This document shows, in pieces, positions 22,087 to 36,188 of a DNA stretch of 64,000 nucleotides; positions within the stretch are counted from its first letter, which is position 1; the number at the start of each line of letters is the position of its first letter. Location: contig JASJZH010000005.1 of the NCBI GenBank assembly GCA_037178975.1, positions 6,820,001 through 6,884,000 on the forward strand. Direction: 5' to 3'. A program made the translations under genes and the position numbers. Origin of the DNA: Oscheius tipulae. Lineage: Eukaryota > Nematoda > Chromadorea > Rhabditida > Rhabditidae. The notes below the pieces were generated by a model, which worked only from the letters and a program-made list of their open reading frames with translations, had not been told where the DNA came from and did not search any database.

Positions 22087-24399
22087 CCAAGATCTGATCT
22101 TCTGGTGATAGCACTTTTGTTATAAACTACATTCTGTGATTTTCCTTTCTTGTTCAGTTCGTTCAATAGGCCACAGATACTACTCGTCTCTCGGATCATT
22201 GTCGTATCAACGAGCATCTGTCCGATGGCGCAACCGGACTCACCGAAGTACAAACATTGGTCCATCTCCGGCCTTTGCGGCTGTAAGATGATCTCAGCCG
22301 AGAGCTGTCCACCTCCGCACCTGGCTGACTCTAATCTCCATGCCCTGGAGGCGAAAGGCGGCGGTGAGAGATAGGAGAGAGAGGCCAAGATGACTTATTC
22401 AGAGCAATCAGCCTCGCGTGTGAGGTGAAGATGCGGGCTCTGATGAATGAGCGAGAGACTATCAGAATTCGGCCTTATCCGATAATTAGTGATTGCGTAG
22501 GGGATTGTTGTTTCTGTGGGATCTGTTGCGTCGAGGTATTTGACGGACAGCCGACGAAGCGGAAGTAATTGGATGAGCCAGAGTGGGAACCATCTCTCCG
22601 CCTTGGTATCAATGTCTGACCTCGTAATCGCGATTTGTTCATAATTAATGGGCTCTCTTGCTGCCACATGGCTGGCTCCCATATCCAGTCAACAGCTCTC
22701 GTTCCCTCAGTCGGACAGAGCCAGCTGTTAGTCAACTACAGTAACCTGGGGAGACTGTCCCATCTGGCGTCTCTCCTCAGGAGTCTTCCTCGATCCCCCA
22801 TCATGTAGCTGTTGCGTCATTATTCATCCTTAGGCACGCGATTCCCTCCTCTCTCTGGCAACAGGTAGACCAGAAATAATGATGTTCTCATCTGTCTGAC
22901 AGGAAGCAGTCCGTTCGCGATAACAAGTGGGAAAAGAGATGACCATCTACGGAGCACAGGACAATTAGTGTAAGTGAACGGGGTAAGTTGTTATCGCTGG
23001 TCCGTTGAAGAAGTCAGAGGAGATCCGCGGGAAACACGAAAACGGAGAGTTTTCCATTTCTTGGCGACCAAGGCTCTGAAAAGCTGAACATTTTCTTCTC
23101 TCTAGGAAAAAACCAGGAAATACAATCACGAGAGGTCGTAAAAGCTGGCTTGATTCATCAATATAATCACTGCCACATCCACCCAATGAAACTGGTCATC
23201 AAGCCAAAATTTGAAAAACCTGGATAACGTGACTGGTAATAGGTCATAAATGTTGGCTTACTTGAAGTTGGGTCTCGCCACGAATTATTTATTACCTCGT
23301 ACTGTTAAGCAATTCGGATAAACAATTCTACCTATCACCAAGAGCTTTAGTAGCTTCACCACAACCAGCACTAGTAAACCGTCTTTTGGTTTCGAAGAAT
23401 ACGGCAAATGATTAGGTATTGCCCCCATTACTGCTTCCCGGAAAGGTGCAGCCATCTGACTCCTACCGTATACCCATCTCTCAAATATTTGTGTATTCGG
23501 ATGCGCGGTCATCTAATCCAAAAAGAGCTCCATGTCATGCCTGCTTCTGGAGATAGCAGAGACATCTGGCAGCTCCGCCTCCAGCATACGGTAGTGGTAG
23601 GGATAGCTGCTCTTACGCGGCTCGGCTTCTCCGCCCACCTTTCCTTTTCTGGGGAAGACACAGACTCTTGAGATTCTGATCTCCTCCCTATTTGTTCCCT
23701 AAAGAGCGGCCCCGTTTCATGGCAACATGAATAATTTCCACTCATGGAGACGCGCTTCCCCACCAGGGAGGTTGATCCCTGTTGTTACTATTATCGCCGT
23801 TCTCTAAGTGTCTTCCAAAGACTCTTGTCTAAGTTAATCATTGTTGAATCAGAAATATCGGCCGCCTTGACCGGCGCCTCATTTGAAACACGGTCCGCTC
23901 TCGGTTTAAACTGTGCTCCCCTTGGCAACTAACTGTTTGCTGCTCACTATAATGTCAAACCTCCGCACTGTTTGTTCTGACTTTCTACTTATTTTGACAA
24001 ATTTTGACATTACAAAAATAGGAACAGGCTGACCGAGACAGTACAATCATTGTACAGCTGACGAAAACATATAGATTCACATGAATAGGTTAATTGTTGG
24101 ACACAGAGAGCACTCACAATCAGATGGATAGGCTGAGAGAGATAAAACAGCTTGACAAGATGACAGTGTCTTGGTGCATGCCAGTTTGGAATTTGCTTGA
24201 ACACTGCTCCCTCAGAGCATTTCCCAATCCTATCCTTGATGTGTGGCGTGAAGTCGCCAATTCCTCGTACTGAATCTTTCATGCACCTTCTCCCGTGCCT
24301 CATCTGCCCCTTGGCCCTCTTAATTGCTCTCCTCTGAAAATGAGATGCTCTTTTACAGCCGGCAATAAAAACGGTGGGCGCATCTTCATTCTTCGAGTC
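22087..24399. other. Noncoding interval upstream of zinc-finger gene
   Basis: No coherent exon set was found on either strand. It probably contains the 3' flank of BSDC1 and the regulatory region of the zinc-finger gene. Short open frames overlap one another and are not supported. Confidence 0.4.
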
Positions 24400-26224
<1,825 letters not shown>

Positions 26225-26459
26225 TCAAATAAATGTGCACGGTCGAAGATTCATTTGTTAAGAAACCAGTCTTCTTGTGGAGACGAGAATATGATACAAG
26301 TTGGACCCGGATACGAGTCGATATAGTCGATACACAATATGTACAGCAGAGTTAGTCAGTCACAGGTTGAGAGAAGGAGAATGAAAGAGAGACCAATTGA
26401 AGGGTAGAGTCGAACCGCGTATGTTTTGGCTTGTTTAGAGTGTGTGGCAAGTGGAATGA

Positions 26460-28079
26460 CTAGAAGAAGAGAGACAGAGCCAAGTTGACCATCATAGAGC
26501 ACATGGGACGGATCCAGAGCAGGTAGTGGGCGTAGTAAAGCCCGATCCAGAAGAGCTAAAAAGAGCAATTTTATAATATGTAGTCGTAAAACTATTACGG
26601 TTGCACATAGATATGGCTAGTAAAACGATAAGATAAGATTGAGATGGAATACCCACCTGAGAGACGAGCATCGTGGTCTGTGGCACAACGACGCGTCTTC
26701 CCTGGCCAGGAAAGCGTCCATTAGCGTAGTATCCATCCAGCAGTTTGTCCTTTTTCTCGTACTGCTTGTAGAGGACCTTCTTCAACTTGGCCTCATCAGC
26801 CCATTGTGGATCAATCTTGATCACGTCGTAATGGATCGAAATCTGGCTGCTTTCCGGATGCGGCCACTCGCCAATCATAGCATTTCCTATATCCGGGACA
26901 TCGCCACGAGGATAGCCGATCGTCGCGTCGACAATGTATTCCACGGGAGCTCCTCCTCCACATCTGGCCATCTTCGGGTCGTCTTCTTTCGGAGCCATCA
27001 CATCTAGAACCGCATGAGCGGCGCCAGTTCTCGGATGAGCACAGTGCTTCAGTTGACGAAGACCAAGTTTCTCGGCGAAACGGGCCGCGCTTTCCTTGAT
27101 CAAGAAGAGTCGAGAGCCCTCCGGATACATGACAACCCAGCCGTAGTTGAACTTGACAAAGTACTTTTGAATATGTTCGCGGAACTTGCTCAGAAGAGCC
27201 TCTCGCTTGGCAGCTCCACCGTTGACAAAGAAGTTGCCGTGCATTGTCCACATCAGACCCAGAGGCGTGTACTTCCAGATGTTGTAGATGACCCAGAGCC
27301 ACTAAAAAAAGAAGTATGACTTAAAATGAGAAGAGTCTAGTTTCAGACTCTTTTTTCCGTCTCTTATCAATGACTCACCCTGCCAGGAACGGATCCCTTG
27401 TCATGAAGACTCTGCATGACGACGAAGTGATCGAGAAGCCCGAGATGGTTGGGCATGTAGAGAACACGCTTCTCCGCCAAGTTGCCAATGTCTTGTCCAT
27501 GTTCGATGACGGTCATTCCGGAATAGACCGATGCTGCTACCCAGTGGTCATTGACGAATCGGCACAGACGATTCTCGAGCCAGCTGAAGAGTGGCATACT
27601 GAACCACATGATGGGGAAAAGGATGACCACGGTCGAGACGCAGGCCACCGGAACGACGAAGGCTGTCATCACGAGAAAGTACGTGGCGCCTGCAAATAGA
27701 TTTGTGAGGGTTTGGTAGTTCTAACATCCCCTCTTTCCAACAGTTACATACATCATGCTTTCAGTGTGAACACAGTATATATATTTTAAGGGATTTGAAT
27801 GTTCTGCAAAGTTGTAGCGCTTGATCTATTGTATAGCCTTGCAGAATATCGAAAAGTTTGAATGTGCCATCTAGAACACGAAAATAGATTGAACTCCTGG
27901 TAGTCTATTAGGCAAGTACCATTCCTGACTATTCCTCCTAAGTATCAACAAGACTAACCAACAAAGGAGATCATCTTTCGGATATCGGTAGAGTGTGACT
28001 CTTCGGCTTCGTTTCCGCTTAGTTTTGTCGCTGCGGCTACTTCGCCTCCGTGCGTCTCCATTAGTCCACTACCCAGCAT
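26460..28079 (-). CDS. LPGAT1: LPGAT1-type lysophospholipid acyltransferase
   Basis: Four exons: 28079-27959, 27689-27379, 27301-26657, 26555-26460; 390 residues. A membrane-bound 1-acyl transferase of the AGPAT/LPLAT superfamily acting on lysophospholipids in the endoplasmic reticulum. It has the HX4D catalytic motif (H122, D127 in PNHLGLLDHF) and the substrate-binding PEGSR motif (204-208 in VVMYPEGSRLF). Downstream text AHPRTGAAHAVLD, VDATIGYPRGDVPDI and KKDKLLDGYYANGRFP matches LPGAT1 (PRSGATKIIL, IDTTIAYPKAEPIDI, KEDLLSHFYETGAFP). Hydrophobic segments flank both ends. The start ATG directly abuts the acceptor TTTTTCAG, typical of a trans-spliced message. C. elegans counterparts are the acl-8/9/10 group. 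The preferred acyl donor is not deducible. Confidence 0.92.
27795..27870. repeat. Degenerate copy of the 52.1-kb inverted-repeat family
   Basis: Shares TGTTCTGCAAAGTTGTAGC and the following TGATCT spacer with the element at 52115-52241. Its right arm (CTTGCAGAATATCGAAAAG) is diverged. It lies in the first intron of the LPGAT1 gene. Confidence 0.6.
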
Positions 28080-28502
28080 CTGAAAAACAGTTATCGGGGG
28101 TGGGGAAATGACAAAGTGCAAGATGAAGTGGACCTACTGGTGGAGGGAACTTTGAGCATCCAACCTATTGGGACGAAATGGACTCGAGAGATCACTTCTG
28201 ACCTGCCAAGGAGGAAAGTCAAAGTTTGACGAGTCAAAGGAGGGTAAGCATGGTTTGAACGCAAAAAAGGATATCGATCTCTCGGAAGAAAAGCATCGGA
28301 ACCGATTGGGGCCATTAAATCGAAAAGCGAGGAGGCGTCAATGGCAGACACAGACGTCAGGTATTATGCAAATGTCTGTTCAGAGTACGCGACAGTTTTT
28401 GATGATTTTCATGGTTTTTGGAAGAGATTCAGATACCTTTTCTTGTTCGAGTAGAAACCTTTCGCGAGTCATTGTTAGTTTCTGGACGTTGAAGTTATTC
28501 AT

Positions 28503-28565
28503 TGCCTTCGAACATTTGAAAAACTCTTTTTCCAAATGCCTTCGAACATTTGGAAAAAAAGTTTC
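28503..28565. repeat. Direct/inverted short repeat
   Basis: The 16-mer TGCCTTCGAACATTTG occurs twice (28503-28518 and about 28537-28552), and CTTTTTCCAAATG pairs with CATTTGGAAAAAAAG to form a hairpin. No function is evident. Confidence 0.6.
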
Positions 28566-31500
28566 TTTGGCAAATAGCGAAAGAGCTAAATTGGTATGTG
28601 ACAATCAGAGTAAAGGACACCTGTCCAATCAGTGAACATTGCGAGGTGTGCACTGTTTTTCATTAGCAGAACCCAGGTGGAATAGGTGGGAAGAGCCTTC
28701 CGGTCAACTTTGGTCAAGGCTTGCAAACAAAAAGTGAACTGGGTGCCGAATCAAGGCCGTGAACGGTCACTGATTGGGCAACATTTAACACGCTTAGAAT
28801 TCAGTCCGAAAGATTTTTGGCCCTCTGTTCTTCTGGTCCCTTTCGAAGGTAGCTCCCGGGAATTCTAATCAAAAAGTTTGTCGGGAGAAAACAATGGTCT
28901 TTGGAAAAAGAGACTGGTCTGGAGTAAGAAGTAAACAACCTTGACGGGGAGTGGCGGGAATTACGAAATGAGCCACAAAACCACACCCGTTAAGAAATTA
29001 AAAGAGACTCTCTTAGCCGAATGGCAGTCGACAACAAGATATACGCCTGTGTGACCACAAAGCCAACCCGTTTGCCCGAGGGGAAGAGGACAAAGATTAG
29101 TATGGCGTGATCCGGGCGAAGTGAGGTCAAAAGGACTTTTCTTCTTGTTGAGAATGTCAATCAGATAGCAGGCAAAGGAAGAAGAGTCAACGTCCCATGT
29201 TTGCCAATCAGTTCTTCACCCCGGTGTGAAACGGGGAAGAGATTGCTGCAAACAGCTTCGCGAGTTTTCGCGGCAGCAAATCCTAAGAAATCTTGGGATT
29301 GGCCGTGTTTTCGACTTAATAGTCACGCTATACTATACCTGAAGGAGTACGAAAACTGAGTTCAGTGGGAAAGACAACAGAACTAGACTGTTGCCGGACT
29401 ACGAGCTGTAGCGGCGGAAAAAGTCGGTATTGTGCACAGAAGAACGAGAGCACAGACTTTCCGATTAGATAGGGTGGGACAGTACAACAATAACCTTTCC
29501 AAAAGGCTAGAGCGGGAAACGGGCACTGATACGATGTATTTTTTAGCTGGAAACTAAAAGATTCCTATAAGAGTACCGCACCAAGTCTATCTTTTGATTA
29601 CTTCCAACTCATGGAACCAATTCAAAGTTACCAATGTATTACAAAAACGCATTGATTCGAAAAGAAGTTTCAACCAAAATCTAAGAACTGTAAGTATGGT
29701 ACGACTCTGTCATGGCACACAGTTTGAAAGGATCTGCTTCAACAGATGCAAGAATTCATAGAAAAGATTGACATGAAAGGCTACAGTACCACGCGACTAA
29801 CTGAAAAGAAAATTCAAAAGAGCGCCCATTATAACGACAACACAGTCTCGGCACATGTTCAAGCTCTGTGCGGAGAGATAAGGGAGCAAAGGGGAGCGCT
29901 CGGGGATGGCGCGACCAGATGTCAGCTGTTTGTGTGTGCGTGAAAAATAGATGAATCTAACAATGTTTCTTGTTTGTAACTGATGAGATAAAAGGTACTG
30001 TTTGAGTTCTACACTCCCTCCCACGGACTTTCTTTCACCTTGACGAATACATGCTTTGAAGCGAGGAAACTCTCGGTTTTACAGCTTCCAGAGAGGCAAA
30101 AAGGTGAAGTCTAGCGAAAGTATTGGCTCATGAGGGAACGATAAATGTTAGATAAGATAAGAGGCTGCAGCGGAAGGGATAGGGAACTTTAAAAGTAAAA
30201 GGAAATGGAAAAGAGGGATGTTGAAATGAGCTCAGACGGCACCAGAAATCTGAGAGAAAGAGCCGTCTGGCTTTGAATGGATAAGGCAGTTGTGGAAATA
30301 GCGCGTTCCCAAGCAACTGCGAATAATGGCCAAAGCCTGACTCTTTTTGTTCAGGGAAGGGAAATTGGAAAGTCAGACGAGTTCGCTCTATCTCTTCCTC
30401 AAATCAAAACACAACACTTGATCTTCAAAAAACAAACATTCGAAGAGGATTTCCACGTGAAAACCCTGATTGTTTTTCGCCCTCCCCTTGTCTAAGCTAT
30501 GTTCAAATCTTTCTCCCTGAATCAAAAGAAAGAATCAGAGCCTCAAAGTTCACAAAGTTGGTGTTCCAGAGAAGCTACAAGAGTGTATAAAAGAGTTCAA
30601 AAGCGCTTTTTTCAGGCGGAAAAGACAATAGTAGTCATGGTAACAACAAGGAAAAGGACCTGAATCTCCGGGGAAATCAAGAGATCTATCAAGAAATTTA
30701 TTCATAGTTGCAAAGACTTAAAAAAAGAGGACTTTGGAAAAGCTTTGATTTTTTATTATGACTAGAAACTATACTTCTCCCCTTCCCAAAATAGGTTTTG
30801 GATGGATTTATAGACGTCTGGACTTTCGAAATCGGAGCAAGTGGTCGACTAGAGTAAATTAGGTGGTAGAGCATCTCTCGCTCTGACTCAATGCAGTAAG
30901 AAGGATTCACGTATGTGGACAGAGACGCAGAGAGACAGTTGGTCGAGGAAGGGGGTGGCTCACAAACAGCTCCTGGTATCTCGTTGTACTTTTGGAAGCA
31001 GAGAGAACGTCTAGACAGAGGAGTAGATGACGAGGGCGGGAGGGTGGGAAAACAACCCGAGGAACGTGAGAGAGGCGAGAGAATAACAGGGAATCTGTTT
31101 TGAGGACGGTATATATTTAGACTTTGACCATTTCGCAACTTCTAGAGATTCAAAGCTGGTAGTATCTGGTCGAACTTGTTTACCGGACTGTCCTTGTGAA
31201 CACCGGTTGCAGTTGGAAAACAATCGTGTACGGTTTTGGCTGAAAAAGGAACAACCCTTCTTTTAAAAAGTTTGATGTTTCGTCATGAAATGAGAAAATG
31301 GTTGTAAACACCAGTTTCTGAGCAGGATGACTGGACTTACAACAATGTGTTCCCGATGGTGACGCAACATTCCAGTCAGAATGCTGTTCAAAATCTTGCA
31401 AAAGTGCGAATATCTCTCACAAAGACGGGAATCGTCTTTGATTTAACATGGATTCTTCAAGCTTCCTATCGGGTTGAGGTCTGGAAAATGTCATTTTTTG

Positions 31501-31729
31501 GCCGCGTTTTGAGTCAGTGTTAGCGCAAGAGTTGCCGCTCGAATGGTATGACTTTGTCTTTAGCAATCGTTTTACTGGGGATTGGACCAGACAAATTAGT
31601 CTACCGCCCTAACTTGTATAAATAAGTATTACCACAAATACAATCTTCCACCTTTTAACCGAAAAAGCTACCTCAAAATTTACAAATAAAGTTAAGTTAT
31701 GCCCCCTCGGGGCTCATTGAGCCCAATTC

Positions 31730-31880
31730 CCACTCTTAGAAACCACTTCCTATTCTTGAACCCACTTCCTTTTCACTCTTTGATCCCCTACTTCCATCCT
31801 TTTAAACCCACTTCTGACCCCTCGAATCACTCTTTGAAACCACTTTCTCGTCCCTCAAACCCAACTCGCTATCCAAGTAA
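31730..31880. repeat. Degenerate tandem repeat
   Basis: Five or six imperfect copies of a unit of about 25-30 bases resembling AAACCCACTTC followed by a pyrimidine-rich spacer. Copies are diverged and vary in length. It may be the remnant of a minisatellite. Confidence 0.5.
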
Positions 31881-33180
31881 TGCTACAAAAAGACACAGAG
31901 ATATTTGGGCATTTAAAACTAGATGCTTTTCAAAAGCATCCTCTGAGGATTTCAAAGAAAATCAACGGGAACTTTTTATAGTCTCTTTTTTCCCACAGTC
32001 CCTCGTTTTTGTCGGCCGTCCCTCAAAATTTCTAAAGACCCTAAAGATATACTAGAGCCTGCTTTTCTGCCTCGTTTACTCTCAGAGTTGGCAGTCGCTC
32101 AATCTAGTTCTAAATGCCCAAAAGTCTGTGTGTATCTCAAGCCCTAATTGCCAAATTGTCACAGATAGTTTGTGCAAAACAATACTTTTTGCAACTCAAG
32201 CAAAGACGAGTCAGTTTGGGTGATGCGTCTCTGCGAGAGCGTTATCCCTGTCAGGGTTGTTTGACACTACCTGTCAAGACCCCCAACGGGGCATCAGCCT
32301 GTCATTCTAGAAAACAGAAATCGGGAAAATCTGTTTTCCCTCGCTTTGAAATTTCAAATTATTTTCAAAGGACTGAGGGCATGAGTCCTGAAACGGACAG
32401 AGCTGTTTACTACGGTAGAGCTTCCTTTCTGAACTTCAAAATCCTTCTGTCAATCTTATTTTTCGACTATTCTTCCATTTTCTGCGTTGCTATTCGCGAT
32501 CCCCCCGAGTAAAATCTTTTCGACAAACATCTTTTATTAAAAATAGAGCAAAACTCGTCTAACGACGATTTATCAATACTAGATATTGTTTTCACTGTAA
32601 TTTCTACGTTACATTACGAGTAAAACGCAGTTTTTATCGGCTAGGTTAGTTTTTTTTAACGTCCTATCCCCCAATTGAAACATTGCAAACGACATGGAAG
32701 AGCTTTCCAGCCCAACAGACGTCAACTAGCTCGTTTGACCAAACGTAGGAGGGTCTGCTCCCTCCAGATTTCGCCAAAGACTCGCTTACATGCTTTTAAA
32801 TTCTTTTTTGTTCAATTTTTGTCTATTAATCACATTCAATAAAGTGGATGGATGTATTTGCTCATACTATCTTCGAAGTAACTCTCTGGCTCTCCATAGT
32901 ATCTTGAAATGAGTATGTTCTGAACTTTTATAATTAGTATTGACACTTTGTATGAGTAGATACGTCCAATTACTCTTTTGAAACTCGTATAGACGCTAAA
33001 ATCGACATAAAAGCGGCAATAAGACATAAATTGATCGAAAAATAGGTTTCGAAACATTTGTCTCTTGTCATAAGGGTCTTTCTTTCCTGATAACTTCAAT
33101 TGACGTCTGCAGCCCATATTTTTTTTCTATCCTTTCCTCCTTTTGCTCAAAAGTTTATGTAACATCTTCCAGGGTACAAA

Positions 33181-35420
33181 ATGTCCGTTGAAGGTCTCCT
33201 CAGCGAAGTTTTCGCCACCTGGAACACGCGCCTTACAATTAAGGCTGCCGATCAGGCCTTCTTCGGTGGAAAGCAAGTCTACACCAACGTTCCTCTCACC
33301 GCCACCACATGCGACGGAGGAAACAAGGGTGCAGGTACGTCTGCCTTCGTTTGGTGTATTTCGGGGGCCTTTGCAGACAAGCAGAAGCTGAGTGGACAAG
33401 ATGAGCTCGGCACTGCGATTAAAAACGCCCAGAACATCATTGATAAGGCTCTGGCTGGACAATCTGTAGGAGGCGGAAATGGTTAATTTTCGTTAGTCAG
33501 CACTGATGTCGTATCGTAGAACACTAATGTTGTGTGTAGTGGCTAACTGCTTTGTTTGCTCCTTTCCGTGAACGTTATCAACTGATGCAGTTTCGAACTC
33601 CCATCAGGTTTTGAGAAAAATTTGTTCAACGTTGACCTGCATGCTACACAGAATCAGTCCTGCAGCTTGCCTTTTCTTACACTTTTTAAGTTTGCGTTTT
33701 TCAGACCAGAAGGTTCACACCGAAATCGCTGCTCTGAAGAAGGAAAATCAGGAGATCAAGAAGGAAGTCGCAGAACTACGCAAGTTGATCGAGAAGCTGG
33801 CCGTCAACACATCCTCCGTGAGTTTTCCCCCTTTTCCCTTAATGTGAGTAAATAGCGCTTACTGTTCGGCGATTCCAAGCGTGTGTTAATCCTCGGTGAC
33901 GGCAATCTATCCTTTTCACTATCACTGGCTAGATTGTTCCCCAACAAGCTCATAACTGCCACAGTTCTCGAAGACGATGCCACATTTGTGGAAACTTATG
34001 TCGAAGGAAAGACTAACATCGCACATCTGAGGAAATTGGATAATGTGGAGTTGAGATTCTCGACAGATGCGACGGATCTCCCATCTACGCTGAGCGGAGG
34101 TGGCCACGATGCAGTCATCATGAATTTCCCCCACCCTGGCGGAAAGACCAACTTGAAGAGGAGTCGCCAGTTGGCTCGAGGAGTTTTCCGCAGTCTACAG
34201 CACAGGACGGCCCCGTCTGTCGAGTTCAATTTGTCCCTCGCCGTCGGACAGTCTGGAATCCCCTATGAAGCTCCAATCTGGTCAGAAGAGCCACCGGAGC
34301 ATCGCTCCGACAGCTGGCAAGTTCTGCAAATCGCCAGTGAGGAAGGATGGCAGCTGCAGGAGATCCTTCCTATGGTTCCTTGGCTCTTTCCTGGCTACAA
34401 ATCTTCCGGATACAAGTCGACGACAAAAGGATTCAACAACTACACAGCAGCACAACGACTCGTCTTCCGAAAGTACGAGAAGACTGAAGATTTCGACTTT
34501 TTGAGAGATTGTGCCGGATCTAGGAACTTCTTCTGTACGCTGATGCCATTCTTTACTCGGGACATCTCCTTTCTGTTCTCCTGTCCTAGCGAAGAAATCG
34601 AGATTAACGAGACCATCCTCCTGGATCTGATCAAGGACATTGCCGGAGGCATGGTAATCAAACTTGACGAGGTTCCGGAGCTCCGAACCATCTGTCGAGA
34701 CCCGTTTCTTCCAAATCGCATCTACCGGATCTACTGGCAGACGACGACAACTGTACCGATGACAAGATTTCTCTGCAATCATCTCGATGGAATTCTTCGC
34801 CAACGGGTCATCCAGCATATCGATAGCCATCACTTGCCTCTTATTCTCACGTAATAAAGTTAGAGTTAAATCCGCGCTTACTTCAAAACTGGGAAATCCA
34901 TAAATGTCGTGGCCTCTTTAACTTTGTCTAACTTTTTCGATTTCAGGCCCCTGCTCCTGCCGCCCCTGCACCGGCTAAAGATGCAGATGATGATTTCGAT
35001 CTTTTCGGATCTGAAGATGAAGACGAGGACGACGATGAGAAGAAGAAGATCGTCGAGGAGCGTCTGAAGGCCTATAACGAGAAGAAATCTGCCAAGCCTG
35101 GACCCATTGCCAAGTCTTCGGTCATCCTGGATGTGAAGCCCTGGGACGATGAGACCGACCTTGTCGAGATGGAAAAACAGGTTCGCGGAATCGAGATGGA
35201 CGGTCTTGTCTGGGGAGGCGCGAAACTCATTCCCATCGGATACGGTATGTTCCTTTTTTGTCTCTTCAAATAGTTTCTTTTTTTAGGAATCAAGAAGCTT
35301 CAAATCATCTGCGTAATCGAGGATCTGAAAGTTTCGGTTGACGAGCTCATCGAGAAGATCACCGGTGACTTCGAGGACCATGTCCAGTCCGTCGATATCG
35401 CTGCCTTCAACAAGATCTAA
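33181..35420 (+). CDS. Translation elongation factor 1B (eEF1B beta/delta-type) subunit
   Basis: Guanine-nucleotide exchange factor that recharges eEF1A with GTP. Five exons: 33181-33334, 33377-33481, 33705-33817, 34947-35244, 35287-35420; 267 residues. The amino part ([18 protein letters not shown]) is followed by a leucine-zipper-like coiled coil encoded by exon 3 ([20 protein letters not shown]), a feature of the delta class. An acidic [14 protein letters not shown] segment follows, then the exchange domain with [33 protein letters not shown] and the invariant ending [12 protein letters not shown]. The ATG follows a CTTCCAG acceptor by eight bases. Intron 1 is a 42-nt stop-free intron. Intron 3 (33818-34946) is 1129 nt and contains a separate coding exon (see 33880-34854). 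Confidence 0.95.
33880..34854 (+). CDS. FDXACB1: FDXACB1-like protein (DUF2431 methyltransferase + FDX-ACB), inside eEF1B intron
   Basis: One open exon of 324 codons within intron 3 of the eEF1B gene, same strand. It begins [20 protein letters not shown], the start of the DUF2431 Rossmann methyltransferase fold (BMT5-like, rRNA uridine-N3 type), and continues with [14 protein letters not shown] and the [14 protein letters not shown] motif. The carboxyl part, from [20 protein letters not shown] to [12 protein letters not shown], is the ferredoxin-fold anticodon-binding domain found in phenylalanyl-tRNA synthetase. The same pair of domains defines FDXACB1. There is no ATG between an upstream in-frame TAG and the SAM-binding motif, so a 5' exon must be spliced on. 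The possible acceptor CCAAG at 33879 is in phase with the eEF1B exon 3 donor at 33818. A polyadenylation signal AATAAA at 34853-34858 overlaps the stop. Confidence 0.85.
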   Translation, partial: RVLILGDGNLSFSLSLARLFPNKLITATVLEDDATFVETYVEGKTNIAHLRKLDNVELRFSTDATDLPSTLSGGGHDAVIMNFPHPGGKTNLKRSRQLARGVFRSLQHRTAPSVEFNLSLAVGQSGIPYEAPIWSEEPPEHRSDSWQVLQIASEEGWQLQEILPMVPWLFPGYKSSGYKSTTKGFNNYTAAQRLVFRKYEKTEDFDFLRDCAGSRNFFCTLMPFFTRDISFLFSCPSEEIEINETILLDLIKDIAGGMVIKLDEVPELRTICRDPFLPNRIYRIYWQTTTTVPMTRFLCNHLDGILRQRVIQHIDSHHLPLILT

Positions 35421-36188
35421 GCAGTTTTTCAGGTCATTTTTTTGTTGTGTAAATGACACCCTGCCTTATAAATTTCGGTAAATCCGTTTTTCTGGACTTA
35501 TTTGTTTAAATTGTGGCCAAGAAATACGAGAAATGCAAAAGTCTAGTGGGCGCTGTAGTTCAGCCCTCTAGAATACAGCAGCCTTAAAAATCAATCGAAA
35601 CTCACTCTTGGACTTTGATAGCAAAATAATTCCTCCAGGCGAATCCAAACACTGAACTTGATCAAATTCTAGCTTATGGATATCTTTGTTGAGCCTCATC
35701 AACCGAACAAAGGTTCGCGGATGCATCTGATCTATTTTCTAAATACATCAAACTAGTACATACCTACGAGACGATGTTCAGCCAGTCTTTGTTAGAGATT
35801 TCGTACAGATTGATCGATCGGTTCTGGTAAAGGGGGAGAGTAACTCTTTTCTCAAAAGCTACCATATACTGAGGCTTGGTATCCTCACCCTCTCATTTTG
35901 AATTTTGCAGCATAATAGCTTTTCCGGAAGGTCTCGTCTGACAAGCTGCCCCTTCAGAAGAGCCATGTCCTATTTGACTCATCCCGTCTATCAATCGCAG
36001 ACGAGCAACAAAAAACATATCCTCGATCAAACACAAACATATCTCGATCACAGTATGAGTAACTCCACCCGCTCATCATCCTTTGTCTCATCCCATCCCA
36101 AATATTTGCCAATGGTTATTTGAGCATCATTTGAAAAACAGTTGTCCACATAAAATGATTCCAATTGAGCCTGTTAGCCAGCCTAACC
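35421..36188. other. Intergenic
   Basis: The 3' flank of eEF1B and promoter of the ShKT gene. No coding sequence is supported here. Confidence 0.4.

Larger units (their letters stand above)
28080..33180. other. 5.1-kb gene-poor stretch
   Basis: No exon chain or domain was found on either strand. It holds the divergent promoter regions of the LPGAT1 gene (-) and eEF1B gene (+), a small palindromic duplication at 28503-28560, a degenerate tandem repeat at 31730-31880 and a CTACGGTAG palindrome at 32410. Open frames such as 32114-32512 look random. Confidence 0.4.

Noticed and set aside
26400-26440. Minus-strand GGTTCGACTC resembling a tRNA T-loop
   Set aside because: There is no 5-bp T stem and no matching acceptor arm, and the region lies just past the LPGAT1 stop in its 3' flank.
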